The position numbers and the translations under genes are program-made. Source: Nitrospiraceae bacterium (GTDB taxonomy: Bacteria; Nitrospirota; UBA9217). From it: 15,004 nucleotides of DNA. Below, piece after piece: positions 1 to 6,584 of this stretch (its first letter is position 1; every line of letters starts with the position of its first letter). The stretch is from NCBI GenBank assembly GCA_003454665.1, contig DMKB01000158.1:1-15004 (forward strand), written 5' to 3'. The notes beneath the pieces are model-generated. The model did no database searches and was not told the origin of the DNA. It was given only the letters and a program-made list of their open reading frames with translations.

Positions 1-1027
1 AGTGGTCCACGTTGTTCGTGCCGACCGTCGCGCGTATGAATTTCTGGAAAAGATAGTTCTCTTCATTCGTGCACCGCGCCGAACTCAACCCGCCGATGGC
101 GTCCGCGCCGTGCTTCTCTTTTATCTCCGTGAGCCGTTCAGCCGCGTAGTCGAAGGCCTCGTCCCACGTGGCCTCGACGAACTTCCCTTTTTTCCTGATG
201 AGCGGCGTCTTCAGCCGTTCCGGACTGTTGATGAACCGGTAGCCGAACCTGCCTTTCACGCAGAGCCATCCCTCGTTGATTGTGCCGGGACGTGACGTCA
301 CGCGCACGACTTCGTTCCGGTTCACGTGCAGCGTGAGGTTGCAGCCGCACCCGCAGTAGGGACAGACGGTCTCCACTTTGTGGATGTCCTTCTCCCTGCC
401 CCTGCCGAGGGCCTGCTTTCCGAAGAGGGCGCCCGTGGGGCACACGCTGATGCACTGGCCGCAGAACTCGCAGTCCAGGTCTTTTCCGAAGGGCGGTGTT
501 ACCTTTGCGGTGAATCCCCTGCTCGCAATGTCGATGGCAGCCACGCCCTGTATCTCATCGCAGACGCGCACGCACTTGCCGCAGAGGATGCACTTCTCCA
601 TGTCCCGCTCGATGAAGGGGTTGTTGTCCTTCTGGGTATACTGTCTCCGCTCCCCGTAGAAGCGGTTCGACCTGAGGTCGTAAAAATAGGCCAGCTCCTG
701 GAGGGTGCAGTCTCCCGCCTTTTCGCAGACCATGCAGTCGTTCGGGTGGTCGCTCAGCAGAAGCTCGACAATGGTCCGTCGCTGCCGTTCGATCTGCTCG
801 TTCGAGGTCTGTACCTCCATACCCTCCGTCGCGGGCGTGGTGCAGGCAGTCACCGGACGGGGCAGACCCTCCACCTGGATCAGACAGAGCCTGCATCCAC
901 CGTAGGGCTCCAGCCGCGGATCATCGCAGAGCGTGGGAATGTAGATGTCATGCTTCCGTGCCGCATCGAGGACAGTGCTTCCTTTTGGCACAGATATCTG
1001 GTTACCGTCTATTGTTAGAGTTACCAT
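1..1027 (-). CDS. fdhA: NAD(P)-linked formate dehydrogenase alpha subunit / NuoG-like protein, N-terminal part (runs off the window)
   Basis: Only the first 342 residues are present; the frame is open to the window edge. They contain a [2Fe-2S] domain (C34, C45, C48, C62), a His-Cys3 cluster (H94, C98, C101, C107), two ferredoxin-type [4Fe-4S] clusters (C146/149/152/156 and C186/189/192/196), and the start of the molybdopterin domain with its own cluster (CPYCGCGC at 222-229, then LCVKG with C256). This order is known from FdhA of NAD-dependent formate dehydrogenases and from NuoG. The complete fourth cluster and the NEGWLCVKGRFG stretch favour FdhA. The start at 1027 has GGAG five bases upstream. 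The gene overlaps the preceding four-helix-bundle gene by 26 bases and belongs with the NuoE- and NuoF-like genes upstream. In the pathway it would interconvert CO2 and formate. The active-site Cys or Sec lies outside the window, so FdhA versus NuoG is not settled. Confidence 0.85.
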   Translation of the reverse strand, partial: MVTLTIDGNQISVPKGSTVLDAARKHDIYIPTLCDDPRLEPYGGCRLCLIQVEGLPRPVTACTTPATEGMEVQTSNEQIERQRRTIVELLLSDHPNDCMVCEKAGDCTLQELAYFYDLRSNRFYGERRQYTQKDNNPFIERDMEKCILCGKCVRVCDEIQGVAAIDIASRGFTAKVTPPFGKDLDCEFCGQCISVCPTGALFGKQALGRGREKDIHKVETVCPYCGCGCNLTLHVNRNEVVRVTSRPGTINEGWLCVKGRFGYRFINSPERLKTPLIRKKGKFVEATWDEAFDYAAERLTEIKEKHGADAIGGLSSARCTNEENYLFQKFIRATVGTNNVDH

Positions 1028-1427
1028 GCATACTCCGCTTCCGATCGTCAGACGTGAGGCGTAAGGCGTGAGCTGATTTCTCGTGCCTTATAAGCCCCGT
1101 CAGCATCTTGTCAATTCTTTCCATCAATCCGTCGGTGAAGTGGAAATCTTGGTCCTGCAAAAATTTTAACCGCCGCACTACATCTAGGTGAGTATCCAGC
1201 TCACTGAGAGAACCCTGAGCAATATGGAGAAAATGTATGAATTCTTTTTTGGTATTTCTGGCAGCGCCCTCAGCAATATTTCCCGGGATACTGATAACTG
1301 CTCGTTTCATCTGACTTATGAGATTATATTTCTCCTCGTGTGGCAATAATTGTGTCAGCTTATAAATTTCAACAACCAGGTCGATAGACAATTTCCACAC
1401 ATCGAGTTTTTTGTGTGGTTTATCCAT
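1002..1427 (-). CDS. Four-helix-bundle protein (23S rRNA intervening-sequence protein family)
   Basis: A 141-residue protein with the family signature: SQMKRAVISIPGNIAEGAAR around residues 38-57, then EFIHFLHIAQGSLSEL at 62-77. Relatives form small alpha-helical bundles, first met as ORFs in intervening sequences of 23S rRNA; their molecular role is not established. The start at 1427 has AAGGA just upstream. Members usually end soon after the LTGLIR helix (here 109-114). The last 27 or so residues are an extra basic tail encoded by a repeat and by the first bases of fdhA, so the original stop seems lost. GC is about 42% by hand count over 1081-1440, against about 60% in neighbouring genes. 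The gene sits between the NuoF-like and FdhA genes, whose products should form one complex, which suggests a later insertion. No functional link to formate metabolism is visible. Confidence 0.85.
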   Translation of the reverse strand: MDKPHKKLDVWKLSIDLVVEIYKLTQLLPHEEKYNLISQMKRAVISIPGNIAEGAARNTKKEFIHFLHIAQGSLSELDTHLDVVRRLKFLQDQDFHFTDGLMERIDKMLTGLIRHEKSAHALRLTSDDRKRSMHGNSNNRR

Positions 1428-1495
1428 TTAGTCCTTGCTCCTCACGTATGATGCTTTCCGTTTTACCACTTCCCCCTTACGTTTCACGCCTTACG
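1060..1495. repeat. Inverted repeat bracketing the four-helix-bundle gene
   Basis: CGTAAGGCGTGA at 1060-1071 recurs exactly as its reverse complement at 1484-1495. The two copies flank the four-helix-bundle gene almost symmetrically. Each copy sits in a larger patch of ACG-containing microrepeats (about 1050-1072 and 1476-1499); the second overlaps the stop codon of the NuoF-like gene. No target-site duplication is evident. Confidence 0.7.
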
Positions 1496-1497
1496 TT

Positions 1498-3276
1498 TTA
1501 TCCCTTCTTAACCGCTTTAAACTTGCACGTTTCGAAGCAGGCGCCGCATTTGATGCAGATGTCCTGTACGATCCGGTGCGGCTGCTTTTTCTCCCCGACG
1601 ATGGCGCCGGCAGGACAGACGCGGATGCACGCCATGCAGCCCTTACAGAACTCTTCGAGGACCGAGTACGTAAGGAGGTCCTTGCACACGCCGGCGGGAC
1701 ACCGTTTCTCGTAGATGTGCGCCTCATATTCATCACGGTAATGCTTGAGCGTGCTTAGGATGGGGTTTGGCGCACCCTGGCCCAGGCCGCAGAGCGACGA
1801 CGTCTTCACGTCCGTGCTGAGCTCCGCAAGGAGGTCCATATCTCCCTCCCTGCCCCGGCCCTCGGTAATCCTGTTCAGGATCTCGAGAAGCCGTTTGGTG
1901 CCGACCCTGCAGGGCACACACTTGCCGCATGATTCCGACTCGGTGAAATGCAGGAAGTACTTCGCCACGTCCACCATGCAGTCCGTTTCATCCAGGACCA
2001 CCATGCCGCCTGACCCCATAATGGAACCGACCCGCGCCAGTGATTCGTAATCCATCGTGGTATCGACCATGGCTGCCGGGATGCAGCCGCCCGAAGGGCC
2101 GCCGGTCTGGACTGCCTTGAGCTTCCTGCCCCCCTCGATTCCCCCGCCGATATCGTAGACGATCTCCTTCAGCGGAATGCCCATGGGGACTTCTATCAGG
2201 CCCGAGTTCTGGATCTTGCCGGTCAGGGCAAAGACCTTCGTGCCCTTGCTCTTATCAGTGCCGAACCCCGCATACCACGCCGCGCCTTTTCTCACAATGT
2301 ACGGGACATTGGCAAGGGTTTCCACGTTGTTGATGATGGTGGGCTTTCCCCAGAGACCTCTCTGTACGGGGAAGGGCGGTTTCGCCCTCGGCATACCGCG
2401 CTTGCCTTCAATGGAAGCGATGAGCGCCGTTTCTTCGCCGCAGACGAAGGCGCCGGCCCCGAGCTTTACCTTGATATCGAAGTCGAATCCCGATCCCAGG
2501 ATGTTCTTCCCGAGAAATCCGCGCTCGCGGGCCTGCTGGAGCGAACGATAGAGCCGCTCCACGGCGAGGGGGTATTCAGCCCTAATATACACGTACCCGT
2601 AGGGAGCGCCGATAGCGTATGCGCCAATGATCATTCCCTCGATCAGGGCGTGGGGGTTTCCCTCGACGACGGAACGGTCCATGAACGCACCGGGATCTCC
2701 CTCGTCGGCATTGCAGATAAGATACTTGACCGGCCCCGGGGCCCGCAAGGCCATCTGCCACTTGACGGCCGTGGGAAAGCCCCCACCGCCGCGGCCGCGC
2801 AGACCGGCCTCCTCGATCACCTTCGTCGTTTCTTCCGGGCTCATCGAGGTCAGGACTTTCTTTATCGCCTCATACCCCTCCCGCCCGATATAGGAGTCGA
2901 TCTCTTCCGGGTCCACTTCTCCGCAGTCGGACAACACGACCTTGACCTGTTTGTCGTGGAACGTATGATAATCGTCCTTGACCAGCCATTCATTGACGGG
3001 ATTCCCCTCGACGATGTGTTCCTGTACGATCCGCTCGACCATGTCGGCCTTGATGTATTCGTAGGTGGCCTTGCTGCCGTTCACGGAAACGTCGACGAGC
3101 ACATCGCGGGCGCAGAATCCCCGGCAGCCGACCTTGTGCATCGAGCAGTTCTTCTCCACGCTCGCGGTAATGCCCGCGGCGGAAAAGGCCGTATCGAAGG
3201 CGGACATGACCTCGACCCCGCCTGCGGCGATCCCGCCGGTGCCCATACATACTTTTATCGAAATGTCTTTACCCAT
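1498..3276 (-). CDS. NuoF-like flavoprotein subunit of HydB/HndC type (NAD(P)H-binding, FMN and Fe-S)
   Basis: This 592-residue protein is the NAD(P)H-oxidising/reducing subunit of a soluble redox complex. Domains in order: a thioredoxin-like [2Fe-2S] domain (1 to about 95; C10, C44, C51, C55); the FMN/NADH-binding core with GRGGGGFPTAVKW (161-173) and CNADEGDPGAF (188-198); a SLBB region; a [4Fe-4S] domain (C450, C453, C456, C496); and a C-terminal double [4Fe-4S] ferredoxin (C544/547/550/554 and C574/577/580/584). Plain NuoF lacks the two end domains; HydB of electron-bifurcating hydrogenases, HndC, and subunits of NAD(P)-linked formate dehydrogenases have them. The ATG at 3276 has GAGG five bases upstream and is preferred to the TTG just before it. 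With the NuoE-like gene upstream and FdhA downstream, a formate dehydrogenase role is likely. The first Fe-S domain reads CMGTGG where a C-x4-C pair might be expected. Confidence 0.93.
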   Translation of the reverse strand: MGKDISIKVCMGTGGIAAGGVEVMSAFDTAFSAAGITASVEKNCSMHKVGCRGFCARDVLVDVSVNGSKATYEYIKADMVERIVQEHIVEGNPVNEWLVKDDYHTFHDKQVKVVLSDCGEVDPEEIDSYIGREGYEAIKKVLTSMSPEETTKVIEEAGLRGRGGGGFPTAVKWQMALRAPGPVKYLICNADEGDPGAFMDRSVVEGNPHALIEGMIIGAYAIGAPYGYVYIRAEYPLAVERLYRSLQQARERGFLGKNILGSGFDFDIKVKLGAGAFVCGEETALIASIEGKRGMPRAKPPFPVQRGLWGKPTIINNVETLANVPYIVRKGAAWYAGFGTDKSKGTKVFALTGKIQNSGLIEVPMGIPLKEIVYDIGGGIEGGRKLKAVQTGGPSGGCIPAAMVDTTMDYESLARVGSIMGSGGMVVLDETDCMVDVAKYFLHFTESESCGKCVPCRVGTKRLLEILNRITEGRGREGDMDLLAELSTDVKTSSLCGLGQGAPNPILSTLKHYRDEYEAHIYEKRCPAGVCKDLLTYSVLEEFCKGCMACIRVCPAGAIVGEKKQPHRIVQDICIKCGACFETCKFKAVKKG

Positions 3277-3279
3277 CAA

Positions 3280-3514
3280 GACCTCAAAAACTGACTAAAA
3301 AATCTGTCTCGCGCAAAGCCGCAAAGAGAGCAACGAATTCAGACAGGATTAACAGGATGAAATCTTTTTTTCTAAATACCTGGTGTCGGATGCAAGCTGC
3401 CGGATAGCTGAGTGTCGATGTCAGATTCCTGATTGCTGTCGTCTTTTTCGCAATCTGTTATCCTTTTCCTGGCTCCTGACTCCTGCTTTATGTCCGCTGT
3501 CTACTATTTTCTCC
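3280..3514. repeat. Spacer with several short direct-repeat motifs
   Basis: This 235-base non-coding spacer separates the NuoE-like and NuoF-like genes, whose relatives are often nearly contiguous. It holds CGCAAAG at 3312-3318 and 3320-3326, ACAGGAT at 3343-3349 and 3352-3358, and CTCCTG at 3473-3478 and 3480-3485. These are three unrelated microrepeats with periods of 8, 9 and 7 bases. I see no ORF, promoter or terminator that I would defend. Confidence 0.6.
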
Positions 3515-3985
3515 CTAATTCTTCGACGCTCCCGCCTTGAGACCCTTGATCTCTTTCATGAGCTTGTCCGGCGACACCTTGCCGTGCACCGCCTTATTGA
3601 CGATGATGACCGGCGCAATACTGCAGGCGCCCACACAGTTCACTTTCTCGACGGTAAATCGCAGGTCCTCTGACGTGTCTTCTCCCGGCGGAATATCGAG
3701 TTCTTTCACCAGGCTGTTGATCAGCCGCTCTGATCCCTTCACGTGGCATGCCGTCCCGCAGCATGCGGTAATAACGTTCTTCCCCTTCGGCTTGAGGTGA
3801 AACTGGGCATAAAATGTCGCAACACCATAGAACTTCGCAGGCGGGATATCAAGCCGCTCGGAAACCCAGTAAATCGCATCCTCACGGAGATACCCGAACT
3901 CGTTCTCGATATCCTGAAGAATGGAGATAATGTTCCCCTCGTTTTCCCTATGCCTGGTTACTATGCCTTCCAACTGTTCTTCCAT
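3515..3985 (-). CDS. NuoE/HndA-like [2Fe-2S] thioredoxin-fold subunit
   Basis: A 156-residue protein of the 24-kDa NADH dehydrogenase subunit family. It has an N-terminal helical part with the family stretch FYGVATFYAQF (52-62) and a thioredoxin-fold domain carrying the [2Fe-2S] ligands C75, C80 (CCGTACHV) and C117, C121 (CVGAC). Such proteins accept or donate single electrons next to the NuoF-type flavoprotein; here the partner is encoded directly downstream. The ATG at 3985 has GAGG eight bases upstream. A longer reading from a TTG at 4033 adds 16 unconserved residues with no ribosome site, so it was not chosen. The gene heads the block nuoE-like, nuoF-like, fdhA and lies about 155 bases after an intrinsic terminator, so it may be controlled separately from acsB. 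Confidence 0.92.
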   Translation of the reverse strand: MEEQLEGIVTRHRENEGNIISILQDIENEFGYLREDAIYWVSERLDIPPAKFYGVATFYAQFHLKPKGKNVITACCGTACHVKGSERLINSLVKELDIPPGEDTSEDLRFTVEKVNCVGACSIAPVIIVNKAVHGKVSPDKLMKEIKGLKAGASKN

Positions 3986-4067
3986 TATCCATTCCTCATT
4001 GACGTACTTTGTCTTTGCCAAGGTAAAACTCAAGACCGAAGCGTTATTTGTCTATTCTTTAATTTAT

Positions 4068-4083
4068 CTGTGTTTAACTGTGT
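4068..4083. repeat. Short direct repeat in the spacer upstream of the NuoE-like gene
   Basis: CTGTGT occurs at 4068-4073 and 4078-4083 with a period of 10 bases, in AT-rich sequence. It is another of the microrepeat motifs that fill spacers in this window. Confidence 0.35.
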
Positions 4084-4140
4084 CTACTAGTGGCCGATTC
4101 TGATTCCAGGCCATCCGCGGTTAATTATTTTTTTTGAGAC

Positions 4141-4171
4141 AAAAAAGGCCGCCTCACGGTTTCCGGCAGCC
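4141..4171 (-). terminator. Intrinsic terminator downstream of acsB
   Basis: On the minus strand GGCTGCC (4171-4165) pairs with GGCGGCC (4153-4147), seven pairs with one G-U, around an 11-base loop. A run of six U (4146-4141) follows directly. This is the standard form of a Rho-independent terminator. It separates acsB from the NuoE/NuoF/FdhA block, but it could also act as an attenuator for that block. Confidence 0.7.
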
Positions 4172-4240
4172 ACGTCCTGCATACTATGCCGTCTCGGTCG
4201 TTTACGGTACCTGAATACAGCACCCTCCCGGAAAGGTGAT
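4172..4240 (-). promoter_or_regulatory. Structured stretch before the terminator: possible attenuator leader or structured 3' UTR
   Basis: Between the acsB hairpin and the terminator the minus strand can form several stems. Examples are 4238-4221 (CACCTT with AGGGTG) and a weaker one made by GGTGC and GTACC. Just ahead sits CCGGAAACCGTGAGGC, which forms the loop and closing side of the terminator. A folded leader followed by a U-tract terminator in front of an operon is a riboswitch-like arrangement. The stretch GGAAAC-GTGA recalls, from memory only, the molybdenum/tungsten cofactor motif, which is found before such enzymes. No aptamer is recognised with certainty. Confidence 0.3.
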
Positions 4241-4244
4241 AGGA

Positions 4245-4273
4245 GCACACCCCGCCTGATCGGCGGGGTGTGC
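4245..4273 (-). other. Perfect 12-bp hairpin just after the acsB stop
   Basis: GCACACCCCGCC (4245-4256) is the exact reverse complement of 4262-4273, with a five-base loop. On the minus strand the stem starts 18 bases after the acsB stop codon. It is not followed by U residues, so it is more likely to protect or define an mRNA 3' end than to terminate by itself. A true intrinsic terminator follows about 75 bases later. Confidence 0.8.
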
Positions 4274-4291
4274 AATGAACCAACTATCTCG

Positions 4292-6487
4292 TTAGAACAT
4301 CGGGTCCATCGAAAGCGCCGGATGCCCCTTCTCCGTCAGGAACTCGACGAGCTTCTCGGCGTCTTCCGTAATAGTCTCGTCGGCGATCTTGTCCATGAAA
4401 TCGGGGTCTCCCTCTTCTTCAACCCGCTTCTTGAACTGGTCTGCGAATGACTCCTTCAGGTTCTTGGTCATCCAGACAACGCGCTTGAATCCGCCGTCGG
4501 CGGAGAGGAACTTTTTGCTCGTGAGGAAGAACCGTCCGATCCCCATGAATCCGGGCGTCTGCGCGCCGCCGCCCACGGTTCCGGCAAGGGTCGAGAACTT
4601 CATGCCGATGGGGGTCATGCCGGTGTAGCCGCGGTTGACGATCATCACGCCGTTCGCCTCGGGCACGATGGCCACGATACACTCGAAACATCCGCAGGAC
4701 GTCATGGGATTGTCCATGATGGTATAGGCGTTGAACGATTCGAGGGCCTGGTGAGACGACTGGTAGACGTATTCATCTACTCCCTTCCAGCGGCCTTTCA
4801 CGCCGTCAAGCGTCTCGCCCTTGAGCACCGGCTGGTTTGCTCCGTTCGGGTCGATCTCGTAGGCGGCCTTGGCGTCCAGCCAGTTATAGGCCCCGCACAG
4901 GCCGAGCCGCTCGGGCGACACGACGCACACGTGGTCCGGGGCGAAGCTCTGGCAGAGGATGCAGGAGTAGAAGGTGTCCACGGACTCGTCCGTCATGGTC
5001 GCAAGGCGCACGTCGCGCTCCATGAATACTTTTCGTGTTTCTTCGAGTTTCTGTTTCACCTCGGCCTCATCGACGTACAGGGTCACCTGCACCTTGTCCA
5101 CGATATTGGCAAACTTGTGTTTAAGCTGGGTCGTCAAAATATCGCCGAAGTGACTGAGCGTGAACCCTTCCTTCAGCGCGTTCTTGCTGACACGCAACCA
5201 GTTCTGCTCACGCTGTCCCATGTGCCAGACACCCTGTGCCTCGTTGACGAAGTGATGGATCTTTCGTTCGAGCACGGGCTCGAAGTCGGACTGCATTTTA
5301 CGGCCTTCGACTTCCACGATAATACCCATGGGCATCTGGCCGCCCTGCTGATACCGCGCTTCAGCGTCCTTCCCCACGATCGTCACCTTGCCGTCTTCCA
5401 CATTGTCCGAAACGGTAAGCCATTCGAAGGCAGGTGTACGCTGCCCGCCGAACTCGATGTGCATATCTTCCTTGCGTATACGCTCTCCCTCGAATGCAGG
5501 GCCGAAGGCAACGGGGATCGGCGGTTTGGAGACGGTGATCTTGAGACCACGCACCTCGATGCATTTTTCCACGAGCTTCGCCGGGTCGAGTTCCTTGGCA
5601 ACCTCTTCATAAATCGTGACGCCCGTCGGATGGATCACCGGGATGTCCGTGTTCGCGACTGCCGGGAACCCCATGTTGATGGCGCCGGCACCCGTCGTCC
5701 AGATGCGCTCGTTCAGCGGGCCGAGCACCATGGCAAAGGCGAACACCTTGTCCTTGGAATATTTCAGGATCTTCTGGAAGTCGCCGCCCTTCATACCGCC
5801 GAAGGTGATGCCTGCGCGGGCTGCCCAGTGAATTGCATAGATGGCATGCTCCACTTCAGGGCCAAGAGGAACGAGACGGGTGTCCCAGCCCAGCTGCACG
5901 TCCTTGCGGAGAAGCTGTTTGGTCATGCTCTCGCCGTTCACATTGCCGCAGAGGAAGGTAAGGATGTTTTTCTGCTGCAGATCCCTGGCGATCTCAAAGG
6001 CCTGCTCATCACTGTCCGCCGCGCCGATGATCACCACATATCCCGGCATGGAGCCGTCCACGAGCTGCACGCCGAGGTCGCGAAGGATCGTGTCGGAGAT
6101 AAACCCGTTGTACGTGAGCCCGATGGAATCGTCCTTGATCGGCTCCTGTTCGTTGATATAGCGGACTGCCATCACGATCTCCTGGGCAAAGAGCGACGCC
6201 ATTCCGGCGTCCAGGGCCTCTCCCAGGTACGGCAGGTTCATGTTCTCCGCAGGTACGTCGGAAAGCAGCGGCTTCACGTGCTGCTCCAGAGCGGTCTTCA
6301 TGTCCCCGAGGGTCCGCGCCTCAAAGCCCGTCATGGCGTAGATCTGCGGCAGGAAGTACGCAGTGTCGGGAAACTCGAAGGCGAAGTCCGCGCCCTTCTC
6401 GGCAATTGCCTTTTCCAGCAGGCCCTCGGCCTGTTCTGCGTAATAGTGTGAGCCTTTAATGGCTCCGGTGGCGATTTCTTTCGACAT
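4292..6487 (-). CDS. acsB: Acetyl-CoA synthase (CO-methylating), AcsB
   Basis: AcsB makes acetyl-CoA from CO, CoA and a methyl group delivered by the corrinoid iron-sulfur protein, and can run in reverse. The 731-residue length fits the full three-domain bacterial enzyme (Moorella, 729), not the shorter archaeal beta subunit. The nickel-iron-sulfur A-cluster ligands are intact: C509, C512, C521 and C531 for the cubane, with spacings identical to the Moorella set, and the C598-G599-C600 motif that holds the distal nickel. The ATG at 6487 follows AAAGGAG seven bases upstream; a GTG at 6529 would add residues from a repeat and was not chosen. The gene is last in the acsE-acsD-acsC-acsB series. 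A palindromic spacer precedes it, and a hairpin plus terminator follow it. Confidence 0.98.
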   Translation of the reverse strand: MSKEIATGAIKGSHYYAEQAEGLLEKAIAEKGADFAFEFPDTAYFLPQIYAMTGFEARTLGDMKTALEQHVKPLLSDVPAENMNLPYLGEALDAGMASLFAQEIVMAVRYINEQEPIKDDSIGLTYNGFISDTILRDLGVQLVDGSMPGYVVIIGAADSDEQAFEIARDLQQKNILTFLCGNVNGESMTKQLLRKDVQLGWDTRLVPLGPEVEHAIYAIHWAARAGITFGGMKGGDFQKILKYSKDKVFAFAMVLGPLNERIWTTGAGAINMGFPAVANTDIPVIHPTGVTIYEEVAKELDPAKLVEKCIEVRGLKITVSKPPIPVAFGPAFEGERIRKEDMHIEFGGQRTPAFEWLTVSDNVEDGKVTIVGKDAEARYQQGGQMPMGIIVEVEGRKMQSDFEPVLERKIHHFVNEAQGVWHMGQREQNWLRVSKNALKEGFTLSHFGDILTTQLKHKFANIVDKVQVTLYVDEAEVKQKLEETRKVFMERDVRLATMTDESVDTFYSCILCQSFAPDHVCVVSPERLGLCGAYNWLDAKAAYEIDPNGANQPVLKGETLDGVKGRWKGVDEYVYQSSHQALESFNAYTIMDNPMTSCGCFECIVAIVPEANGVMIVNRGYTGMTPIGMKFSTLAGTVGGGAQTPGFMGIGRFFLTSKKFLSADGGFKRVVWMTKNLKESFADQFKKRVEEEGDPDFMDKIADETITEDAEKLVEFLTEKGHPALSMDPMF

Positions 6488-6516
6488 CGGAATACTCCTT
6501 TGAAAAACGTGATTCA

Positions 6517-6570
6517 CCACAGAAGGCACTGAGAAGAACTTTTTCTGGCACTCCTCTGTGTTCTCTGTGG
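6517..6570. repeat. Imperfect palindrome in the acsC-acsB spacer
   Basis: The arms 6517-6533 (CCACAGAAGGCACTGAG) and 6554-6570 (CTCTGTGTTCTCTGTGG) can pair over 17 positions, 13 of them Watson-Crick plus one G-T, around a 20-base loop. As RNA it would form a long stem between the acsC stop (6585) and the acsB ribosome site. It could be a processing or stability element, or part of a dispersed repeat family. Confidence 0.65.
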
Positions 6571-6584
6571 TTCAGGTTTTTATT

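Noticed and set aside
326..1018. A 230-codon plus-strand open frame
   Set aside because: It is the reverse strand of the FdhA N-terminal coding region, where iron-sulfur motifs prove the minus-strand reading.
4751..6451. A 566-codon plus-strand open frame
   Set aside because: It is antisense to acsB, whose A-cluster residues are all intact. The frame has no recognisable motif and results from GC-rich codon use.
6488..6529. Upstream GTG start for acsB
   Set aside because: It would add 14 residues encoded partly by the palindromic repeat; the ATG at 6487 has a strong ribosome site and matches family length.
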